Origin: Selenomonas sp.
GTDB lineage: Bacteria; Bacillota; Negativicutes; Selenomonadales; Selenomonadaceae
Assembly (NCBI GenBank): GCA_015265235.1
Contig: JABZYJ010000123.1
Span: 1 to 5,509, forward strand
Length of the DNA stretch: 5,509 nt
Direction of reading: 5' to 3'
Made by a program: the position numbers and the translations under genes. Shown here piece by piece: positions 1 through 4,818 of the stretch. The notes beneath the pieces are model-generated. The model was not told where the DNA came from. It ran no database searches and was given only the letters and a program-made list of their open reading frames with translations. Within the stretch, counting starts at the first letter, position 1, and each line of letters begins with the position of its first letter.

Positions 1-564
1 CACCTCAACGCTCTGCGGGAAGCGGATCGCGTCGCAGCTGCCGCGCAGGAACATCGTCCCGCCGTGCATCCCCGTGCAGGGGAAATTGCTGACGATAGGC
101 CTTCCCTGTGCCGTCAGGCCGAGGACGATGATCGTGCCGCCCGCCTGATACTCGCCGAGGAAGCTGCCGCACGTACCGCCGATGATCATGGTCGGCGACT
201 TGTCCTCATACGCCTTGATGTGGATGCCCGCGCGGTAGCCCGCGTTCCCCTTGACGTAGATTTTCCCGCCGCGCATGGCGTAGCCCGCCGCGTCGCCGAT
301 GCTGCCGTGGACGATGATCGTGCCGTCGTTCATCGTGTCGCCGACGGCGTCCTGTGCGTTGCCGTGCACGACGATTTTTCCGCCGTTCAGATACGCGCCC
401 AGCGCGTTGCCGGGCACGCCCGTGATCGAGAGGGAGACAGGCGCCATGCCCGCCGCGATGAACCGCTGCCCACAGCAGTTCGTCAGCTGCACCGGCGCCT
501 TGATGCCGCGCAGGCGGTCGTTGAGTGCCTTGTGATCCAGATGGTCTGCATCAATAGAAATCAT
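1..564 (-). CDS. Glutamate synthase GXGXG (alpha-subunit C-terminal-like) module, 3'-truncated
   Basis: Reading leftwards from the ATG at 564, 188 codons stay open to the window edge, so the C-terminus is missing. From about residue 49 the protein repeats G-x2-G-x3-G units with glycine pairs and short beta strands (GVPGNALG, GDTMNDG, GDAAGYAMRGG, GNAGYRAG, GGTCGSFLGEYQAGG). This is the right-handed beta-helix of the GXGXG domain at the C-terminus of large-subunit glutamate synthase, also found as a stand-alone subunit in archaeal-type and GlxC/MgsB-type enzymes. In the fused enzyme this domain is structural, packing between the amidotransferase and FMN domains. The start is supported by a strong purine-rich ribosome site (GGGGAGGG, 573-580) 8 bp before the ATG. 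The gene follows the FMN subunit after 16 bp, so it should be co-transcribed. Stand-alone versions are usually somewhat longer than 188 residues, consistent with truncation. A subunit of N-methylglutamate synthase or formylmethanofuran dehydrogenase (FwdC/FmdC) shares this fold, but the neighbours favour glutamate synthase. Confidence 0.88.
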   Translation of the reverse strand, partial: MISIDADHLDHKALNDRLRGIKAPVQLTNCCGQRFIAAGMAPVSLSITGVPGNALGAYLNGGKIVVHGNAQDAVGDTMNDGTIIVHGSIGDAAGYAMRGGKIYVKGNAGYRAGIHIKAYEDKSPTMIIGGTCGSFLGEYQAGGTIIVLGLTAQGRPIVSNFPCTGMHGGTMFLRGSCDAIRFPQSVEV

Positions 565-580
565 ATCGTTCGCCCTCCCC

Positions 581-2086
581 TCATTCGCCTGCGTGCGCGA
601 CGCCGAGAATCTCAAGTTCCTTCTCCGTGAGACCGATGCCGCGCAGCATGAGGCGGTTGCCGCGCAGTGCCTCGATGGAGTTAATGCCCATGCCGCCGAG
701 CATCTCCTTGATCTCGTGCCGCCATGCGGTCATGAGATTGACGAGACGCTGACTGCCCTCGTCGGGGTTCAGACGCTTGACGAGCGCAGGGTCCTGCGTG
801 GCGATGCCCCAGTTGCAGCGGCCAATCTGGCAGCTGCGGCAGAGGTGACAGCCGAGCGCCATGAGCGCCGCCGTGGCGACATAGCAGGCGTCAGCGCCGA
901 GCGCAATCGCCTTGATGACATCGGCCGCCGAGCGGATGCTTCCGCCAACGACGAGGGAGACATCGTTGCGGATGCCCTCCTCGCGCAGACGCTTGTCGCA
1001 TGCTGCGAGGGCAAGCTCGATGGGGATGCCGACATTGTCGCGGATGCGTGTCGGCGCAGCCCCCGTACCGCCGCGGAACCCGTCGATGGCAATGATGTCC
1101 GCACCGCTGCGCGCGATGCCGCTCGTGATGGCAGCGATGTTGTGCACCGCTGCGACCTTGACGATGATCGGGACGGTGTAGTTGGTCGCCTCCTTCAGGG
1201 AGTAGACGAGCTGGCGCAGATCCTCGATCGAGTAAATGTCGTGATGCGGTGCGGGCGAGATCGCGTCCGAGCCCTCGGGGATCATGCGCGTACGTGACAC
1301 GTCGCCGATGCTCTTTGTACCGGGCAGATGCCCGCCGATGCCGGGCTTTGCGCCCTGACCCATCTTGACCTCGATGGCGGCACCTGCGTTGAGGTAGCGC
1401 TCGTGCACGCCGAAACGTCCCGATGCGACCTGTACGATCGTGTTGTCGCCGTAGGCGTAGAAATCCTCGTGCAGACCGCCCTCGCCCGTATTATAGTAGA
1501 TGCCGAGCCGCTGCGCCGCCATCGCAAGGCTCTTGTGCGCGTTGTAGCTGATGGCACCGTAGCTCATCGCCGCAAACATGACGGGCATGGACAGCTCAAG
1601 CTGCGGGGCGAGATTCGACGTGTCGATGCGCCCCGCGGCGTCGCGGACGATGGCGTTCGGCTTTTTCCCGAGGAACACGCGTGTCTCCATCGGCTCACGC
1701 AGCGGATCGATGGGGGGATTCGTCACCTGCGAGGCGTTGATGAGAAGGCGATCCCAGTAGATCGGCATGCGCTTCGGACTGCCCATGGAGGACAGCAGGA
1801 TGCCGCCGCTCTCCGCCTGCTTGTAGATCTCTTTGATGGTCTGGTTCGTCCAGTTGTCATCGTCGCGGTAGGTGCAGTTGGTGCGCGCAATCTTGAGTGC
1901 CTTGACGGGGCAGATCGAGACGCAGCGATGGCAGTTCACACATTTCTCGTCGTCGGCGACCATGACCTTTAGTGTCGCGTCGTAGTGGTGCACCTTGTTG
2001 GAGCACTCCTTTTCGCAGAGGCGGCACTTTGTGCAGCGGGGGTGACGCAGCACTTCAAACTCGGGGTACAGATAGTTCAGACTCAT
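581..2086 (-). CDS. Glutamate synthase core subunit: 2x[4Fe-4S] ferredoxin domain fused to FMN-binding synthase domain
   Basis: A 501-residue cytoplasmic protein. Residues 18-28 (C18-x2-C21-x2-C24-x3-C28) and 49-60 (C49-x2-C52-x2-C55-x3-C59-P) form two [4Fe-4S] ferredoxin motifs. Residues about 165-430 match the FMN-binding glutamate synthase barrel: PVMFAAMSYGAIS, NTGEGG (199-204), KMGQGAKPGIGGHLPGTK (241-258), ISPAPHHDIYS, GFRGGTGAAPTR (336-347) and VVGGSIRSAADV. The cluster motif C413-x5-C419-x4-C424 followed by GIATQ corresponds to the [3Fe-4S] site of bacterial GltB, with an extra Cys416 inside it. By family, it condenses 2-oxoglutarate with ammonia and reduces the 2-iminoglutarate to glutamate, with electrons passing through the Fe-S clusters to FMN. 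The ATG at 2086 directly follows the TAA of the amidotransferase gene, with an upstream GAGGGG site inside that gene. This domain order is typical of archaeal-type split GltS in anaerobes. N-methylglutamate synthase (MgsC/GlxD-like) is a less likely alternative, because the fused ferredoxin points to GltS. Confidence 0.92.
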   Translation of the reverse strand: MSLNYLYPEFEVLRHPRCTKCRLCEKECSNKVHHYDATLKVMVADDEKCVNCHRCVSICPVKALKIARTNCTYRDDDNWTNQTIKEIYKQAESGGILLSSMGSPKRMPIYWDRLLINASQVTNPPIDPLREPMETRVFLGKKPNAIVRDAAGRIDTSNLAPQLELSMPVMFAAMSYGAISYNAHKSLAMAAQRLGIYYNTGEGGLHEDFYAYGDNTIVQVASGRFGVHERYLNAGAAIEVKMGQGAKPGIGGHLPGTKSIGDVSRTRMIPEGSDAISPAPHHDIYSIEDLRQLVYSLKEATNYTVPIIVKVAAVHNIAAITSGIARSGADIIAIDGFRGGTGAAPTRIRDNVGIPIELALAACDKRLREEGIRNDVSLVVGGSIRSAADVIKAIALGADACYVATAALMALGCHLCRSCQIGRCNWGIATQDPALVKRLNPDEGSQRLVNLMTAWRHEIKEMLGGMGINSIEALRGNRLMLRGIGLTEKELEILGVAHAGE

Positions 2087-3178
2087 TTAGAAACACCCCT
2101 CTTTTACGTTGACGATAAACGGCTCGCCGCCGGCGGGCGCGTAGATATTCTCGGCATCCGGCTCCATGGCGCGAATGGCGGCCTCCTCACTCGCGATGTA
2201 GACGCAGTCATCCTTGCTGCCGGTCACCATCGAGCGCAGCTTCAAGCGGTCGTTCAGCGCCATCATGCCGCCCGTGTAGCCGAGGATGATGGAGAAGGGG
2301 CCCGTGATGAGCAGGCCCGCAAAGACCGTGCGCAGATACGTGTGGATCTTCTGCGCCGCCGGGTCTTTGCGCGCGATCGTATCCCAGAACGGCGCAGCAA
2401 TGACGGCCGCGAGCTCATGGAGTGAGAGCTTCTGGCGGCGGAGCAGGAAGTCGGCGATGTAGGTGATGACCTCCGTGTCCGTCTGCAGGGTGCATTTGTA
2501 TCCGTACATCTCGATGAAGCGACGGTTGGCATCATAGGACGAGATCTCGCCGTTGTGCACGATCGTGCGGTCGAGGAGCCCAAACGGATGCGCGCCGCCC
2601 CACCAGCCCGGCGTATTGGTCGGATATCTGCCGTGCGCCGTCCAGGAGTAGGCCTCGTACGTATCGAGGCGGTAGAACGTGCCGACATCCTCGGGGAAGC
2701 CGACCGCCTTGAAGATGCCCATGTTCTTCCCGCAGGAAAAAACGTAGCAGCCCGAAAGCTCCGCATTGAGCTTCGTGACCGTGCGCACCATGTACTCCTC
2801 CTCGTCCTGCTGCGCAGCGGCGAGCACCGAGCGCAGGGGGGAGACGAAGTACCGCCAGATCATCGGCTCGTCCGTAATGGCAGGAATCTTGCGCGTCGGG
2901 ATGCGCTCTGCGCGAACGACCTCAAAGCTCTCGCGCAGAATCCCCTCGCAGACGCTGCGGCGATCCTTGCTGTCAAAGAAGATGTGCAGGGCATACTGAT
3001 CCCGATGCTCCGGATAGATGCCGTATGCCGCGAACCCTCCGCCGAGCCCGTTGGAGCGGTCATGCATCGTCGCGATTCCGCGGATGATGACATCGCCTGG
3101 GATCATGCGCCCCTCCTTGGAGATGAGTGCGGCAATCGCACAGCCTGCGGGGATCCTGACCGATCCTTCCCGTTCCAT
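2087..3178 (-). CDS. Class II (Ntn-type) glutamine amidotransferase subunit of split glutamate synthase
   Basis: A 363-residue cytoplasmic protein from the ATG at 3178. It should hydrolyse glutamine and pass ammonia to the FMN subunit encoded next. Class II signatures run in order: Cys13 in the context RIPAGCAIAALIS as candidate N-terminal nucleophile; MHDRSNGLGGGFAAYG (38-53), equivalent to the HRGPDG block; AHGRYPTNTPGWWGGAHPFG (181-200); HNGEISSYDANR (208-219), with the oxyanion-hole Asn-Gly; TDTEV (233-237); and ASEEAAIRAMEPD near the C-terminus. About 120 residues separate the second and third blocks, more than in plain GltB amidotransferase domains. Cys13 is not at position 1 or 2, so activity would need removal of a short propeptide, as in other class II enzymes. 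An in-frame TTG at 3187 would add three residues, but the AAAGGG site (3188-3193) would then touch the start codon. Spacing to the ATG is 9 bp, so I chose the ATG. It is the first gene of the operon. A GlxB/MgsA-like subunit is the alternative. Confidence 0.9.
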   Translation of the reverse strand: MEREGSVRIPAGCAIAALISKEGRMIPGDVIIRGIATMHDRSNGLGGGFAAYGIYPEHRDQYALHIFFDSKDRRSVCEGILRESFEVVRAERIPTRKIPAITDEPMIWRYFVSPLRSVLAAAQQDEEEYMVRTVTKLNAELSGCYVFSCGKNMGIFKAVGFPEDVGTFYRLDTYEAYSWTAHGRYPTNTPGWWGGAHPFGLLDRTIVHNGEISSYDANRRFIEMYGYKCTLQTDTEVITYIADFLLRRQKLSLHELAAVIAAPFWDTIARKDPAAQKIHTYLRTVFAGLLITGPFSIILGYTGGMMALNDRLKLRSMVTGSKDDCVYIASEEAAIRAMEPDAENIYAPAGGEPFIVNVKEGCF

Positions 3179-3187
3179 ATCCAACAA

Positions 3188-3193
3188 CCCTTT
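3188..3193 (-). promoter_or_regulatory. Ribosome binding site deciding the amidotransferase start
   Basis: On the minus strand the bases read AAAGGG, within AGAAAGGG. The ATG at 3178 begins 9 bp downstream, while the competing TTG at 3187 begins immediately after the site. Normal spacing therefore favours the ATG. Confidence 0.6.
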
Positions 3194-3205
3194 CTGAAAA
3201 CGATT

Positions 3206-3218
3206 CCTATTATATAGG
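3206..3218. repeat. Small palindrome overlapping the operon-proximal -10 box
   Basis: CCTAT-TAT-ATAGG has 5-bp inverted arms and a 3-bp centre, and covers the minus-strand TATAAT. It could be an operator or simply reflect the AT-rich -10 sequence. The arms are too short to decide. Confidence 0.35.
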
Positions 3219-3237
3219 AGTAATGTCCTGTACTAAT
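3209..3237 (-). promoter_or_regulatory. Candidate proximal promoter of the glutamate synthase operon
   Basis: The minus strand carries a perfect TATAAT -10 box at 3214-3209. It lies about 30 bp upstream of the amidotransferase ATG, leaving a leader of roughly 25 nt that still contains the ribosome site. The matching -35 region at 17 bp spacing (ATTAGT, 3237-3232) is poor, so this promoter may need an activator or may not be the main one. Confidence 0.45.
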
Positions 3238-3250
3238 GGACGTGGGGCAT

Positions 3251-3279
3251 AGACTATCATAGATGAAATGAGAAGTCAA
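3251..3279 (-). promoter_or_regulatory. Candidate distal promoter of the glutamate synthase operon
   Basis: The minus strand reads TTGACT (3279-3274), a 17-bp spacer, then TAGTCT (3256-3251) preceded by TGA, which fits an extended -10 (TGn). The -35 matches 5 of 6 consensus bases and the -10 only 3 of 6. Transcription would start near 3244, giving a leader of about 65 nt. It may be used instead of, or together with, the proximal candidate. Confidence 0.4.
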
Positions 3280-3395
3280 TTTGCACACCTGTATACATGC
3301 GGAGATGATAATTCCGTGACAAAAGTTATGGACGAATCCTTGCCCTTGTGTGTACGATGTTACTCCACAGCATTTTCATACATCAGGCATGACAC

Positions 3396-3424
3396 TTGCA
3401 CAATGGAAAAAAAGCGAGTAGAAT
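3396..3424 (+). promoter_or_regulatory. Candidate dapL promoter
   Basis: TTGCAC (3396-3401) is followed after 17 bp by TAGAAT (3419-3424), a 5 of 6 match to the -10 consensus. The -35 is weaker, with only TTG conserved. Initiation near 3431 would leave a leader of about 29 nt containing the ribosome site at 3447-3454. This also excludes the upstream in-frame ATGs as starts. Confidence 0.5.
3399..3417 (+). repeat. Shared 19-bp element, copy 1 (dapL promoter)
   Basis: CACAATGGA-AAA-AAAGCGA lies almost entirely in the spacer of the candidate dapL promoter. It matches 4765-4783, ahead of the prenyl synthase, at 16 of 19 positions without gaps. The three mismatches are together in the centre. Confidence 0.45.
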
Positions 3425-3446
3425 CGGTACGCATGGAAAACTATGG

Positions 3447-3454
3447 AAAGAGGG
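3447..3454 (+). promoter_or_regulatory. Ribosome binding site deciding the dapL start
   Basis: AAAGAGGG ends 5 bp before the ATG at 3460. No comparable site precedes the other in-frame ATGs at 3268, 3328, 3403 or 3433, which is the main reason for the shorter protein. Confidence 0.65.
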
Positions 3455-3459
3455 ATAGC

Positions 3460-4644
3460 ATGACACCGAATATGAATTACAGCAAGTTGAAGGACTCCTA
3501 CCTGTTCTACAACATTGCGCAGAAGACCAAGGCGTATCTCGCCGAACATCCCGGCACGCATCTCTACCGCATGGGCATCGGCGATGTGTCTCTGCCGCTC
3601 TGCCGCACGGTCATCGATGCGCTGCATCACGCTGTGGACGATCAGGCGGTGCAGGCGAGCTTTCACGGCTATATGCCCGAGTGCGGCGCGCCGGAGCTGC
3701 GCGCGACGATCGCGGCGTACTATGCGCAGCGCGGCGTGCAGCTGGCGCCCGAGGATGTATTCGTCTCGAGCGGTGCGAGCGATGAGCTGGGCGACATCCT
3801 CGACATCCTCGGAAGAGATCAGCGCGTTCTCATCATGGAGCCCGCATATCCTGCCTACGTCGATGCGAACATTATTGCAGGCAACGAGATCATCCATGTT
3901 GCATCGAGCCGTGAGGATGGCTTCTTAGCACTGCCCGATCCGTCCGTGCATGCCGACATCATCTACATCTGCTCGCCGAACAATCCGACGGGCGCAGTCT
4001 TCTCACGTGCGCATCTGAAAGCATGGGTGGATTACGCGAACAAAACTGATGCAATCATCCTCTTTGATGCCGCCTACGAGGCGTTCATCGAGGATGAGGA
4101 GATCCCGCACAGCATCTTTGAGATCGAGGGCGCAAAGACCTGCGCCATTGAGATCTGCTCCCTCTCCAAGACGGCGGGCTTTACGGGGACGCGCTTCGGC
4201 TATACGGTCATCCCGCAGGAGCTCATGCGCGGCGGCCTCTCGCTGAATGCGATGTGGGTGCGCAACCGCACGACCAAGACGAACGGTGTCTCCTACATCC
4301 TGCAAAAGGGCGCGGCGGCGGTCTTTACGGAGGAAGGCCAGCGCGAGATCCATGAGAATATCCGCGTATACAAGAAGAACGCGGCGCATCTGATGGCGGC
4401 GCTCGATACGCTCGGGATATGGTACTGCGGCGGCAAGAATGCGCCCTACATCTGGATGCAGTGCCCGAAGAGTATGGGGAGCTGGGCGTTCTTCGACTAC
4501 CTCCTGCATGAGATTCAGGTCATTGGTACGCCGGGCGAGGGGTTCGGCAGCGCGGGCGAGGGCTATTTCCGCTTCTCGACCTTCGGCTCGCCCGAGGACA
4601 CCGAGGAGGCGGCGCGGCGTCTGGTCGCTCTGCTGGGGAAGTAA
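3460..4644 (+). CDS. dapL: LL-diaminopimelate aminotransferase (DapL-like), fold-type I PLP enzyme
   Basis: A 394-residue cytoplasmic protein, the normal length for DapL. It is expected to convert tetrahydrodipicolinate plus glutamate to LL-diaminopimelate and 2-oxoglutarate in one step, bypassing the acylated route to lysine and peptidoglycan. N-terminal YSKLKDSYLF and GIGDVSLPL (39-47) resemble the family. PLP-site residues are Asn175 in CSPNNPTG, Asp203 and Tyr206 in FDAAYE, Lys237 in SLSKTAGFTGTR (Schiff-base lysine), Arg245 (phosphate), Asn275 in KTNG, and Arg371 in YFRFSTFG (substrate carboxylate). Spacings agree closely with the Arabidopsis enzyme as I recall it. Unusual features are SSGAS (103-107) where canonical enzymes have SDGAK, and GYMPECG (70-76) where they have GY-G-(P/A)-EQG. 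The start at 3460 has AAAGAGGG 5 bp upstream; in-frame ATGs at 3433 and farther upstream lack such a site. It is divergent from the glutamate synthase operon and followed by a terminator, so probably monocistronic. A related aminotransferase of other specificity is possible. Confidence 0.82.
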   Translation: MTPNMNYSKLKDSYLFYNIAQKTKAYLAEHPGTHLYRMGIGDVSLPLCRTVIDALHHAVDDQAVQASFHGYMPECGAPELRATIAAYYAQRGVQLAPEDVFVSSGASDELGDILDILGRDQRVLIMEPAYPAYVDANIIAGNEIIHVASSREDGFLALPDPSVHADIIYICSPNNPTGAVFSRAHLKAWVDYANKTDAIILFDAAYEAFIEDEEIPHSIFEIEGAKTCAIEICSLSKTAGFTGTRFGYTVIPQELMRGGLSLNAMWVRNRTTKTNGVSYILQKGAAAVFTEEGQREIHENIRVYKKNAAHLMAALDTLGIWYCGGKNAPYIWMQCPKSMGSWAFFDYLLHEIQVIGTPGEGFGSAGEGYFRFSTFGSPEDTEEAARRLVALLGK

Positions 4645-4672
4645 AAAAGAACGGATTGTTTTATCATCATCT

Positions 4673-4699
4673 AAAGGCGCGGGGCACTGCGCCTTTTTT
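4673..4699 (+). terminator. Intrinsic terminator after dapL
   Basis: AAAGGCGC (4673-4680) pairs perfectly with GCGCCTTT (4689-4696) around the 8-nt loop GGGGCACT, and the run of six T (4694-4699) completes the signal. It begins 28 bp after the dapL stop codon. The reverse strand ends in only three T, so it probably acts on rightward transcription only. It separates dapL from the prenyl synthase. Confidence 0.88.
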
Positions 4700-4715
4700 C
4701 ATGACAGAAATAATT

Positions 4716-4744
4716 TTGACGCTATAGATGCAATATGTTAAAAT
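4716..4744 (+). promoter_or_regulatory. Sigma-70-type promoter of the polyprenyl synthase gene
   Basis: TTGACG (4716-4721), a 17-bp spacer and TAAAAT (4739-4744) each match consensus at 5 of 6 positions with ideal spacing. Initiation should fall near 4751. This makes the in-frame ATG at 4735 unusable as a start, because it lies upstream of the transcript. Confidence 0.75.
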
Positions 4745-4764
4745 GTGAAGAGATTTGTCTGTGT

Positions 4765-4783
4765 CACAATGGATGGAAAGCGA
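4765..4783 (+). repeat. Shared 19-bp element, copy 2 (prenyl synthase leader)
   Basis: CACAATGGA-TGG-AAAGCGA is the partner of 3399-3417. Here it lies downstream of the predicted transcription start rather than between promoter boxes, and its right end enters the leader hairpin. Confidence 0.45.
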
Positions 4784-4800
4784 CGCTCTGCGCGGCGTCG
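4781..4800 (+). other. Hairpin in the polyprenyl synthase leader
   Basis: CGACGC (4781-4786) can pair with GCGTCG (4795-4800) around the 8-nt loop TCTGCGCG. It ends 5 bp before the ribosome site at 4806-4811 and has no T run, so it is not a terminator. It may protect the 5' end or influence ribosome access. It may also be incidental in GC-rich sequence. Confidence 0.4.
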
Positions 4801-4805
4801 AATGT

Positions 4806-4811
4806 AGGTGG
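4806..4811 (+). promoter_or_regulatory. Ribosome binding site supporting a TTG start
   Basis: AGGTGG is followed by 7 bp and then TTG at 4819. The next in-frame ATG (4831) is 19 bp away from this site and has only a weak GAAAAG of its own. Confidence 0.6.
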
Positions 4812-4818
4812 TAGAACG

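Larger units (their letters stand above)
3179..3459. other. Divergent intergenic region between the glutamate synthase operon and dapL
   Basis: About 280 bp without a convincing gene, visibly richer in A and T than the flanks. It holds the outward-facing promoter candidates, the CCTAT/ATAGG palindrome, an 8-bp palindrome TGTATACA (3290-3297), TTGCACA twice (3281-3287 and 3396-3402) and ATGGAAA three times (3403, 3433, 3443). The dapL frame stays open upstream to 3268, but that stretch looks like spurious coding and has no good start. I see no lysine riboswitch, T-box or attenuator-like terminator here. Confidence 0.7.

Noticed and set aside
593..1297. Long plus-strand open frame opposite the glutamate synthase core gene
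   Set aside because: It is antisense to a protein with clear Fe-S and FMN motifs. The translation is a low-complexity mix of Arg, Ala, Asp and Val typical of high-GC shadow frames. The frames at 64-630, 1328-1972, 1985-2425 and 2555-3217 fail for the same reason.
3225..3241. Inverted repeat GTCC/GGAC between the two operon promoter candidates
   Set aside because: The 4-bp arms around a 9-bp loop are expected by chance in a region of this size.
3290..3297. Palindrome TGTATACA as a regulator site
   Set aside because: It is a single 8-bp palindrome without a second half-site or match to a regulator I can name. It is noted within the intergenic entry only.
3307..3312. GATAAT as a -10 box of a second dapL promoter
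   Set aside because: No reasonable -35 sits 16-18 bp upstream; the nearest TTGCAC would give a 20-bp spacer.
3268..3459. 64-codon N-terminal extension of dapL from the ATG at 3268
   Set aside because: It has no ribosome site, runs through the predicted promoter, resembles no DapL N-terminus and would give an unusually long protein.
4003..4509. Minus-strand open frame inside dapL
   Set aside because: It lies antisense to the PLP-binding core of dapL, has shadow-like composition and no ribosome site. The frame at 3376-3897 is the same case.
4735..4818. Prenyl synthase start at the ATG at 4735
   Set aside because: It is in frame but lies inside the promoter, between the -35 and -10 boxes, and has no ribosome site. 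The extra 28 residues are Cys-rich and unlike the family.
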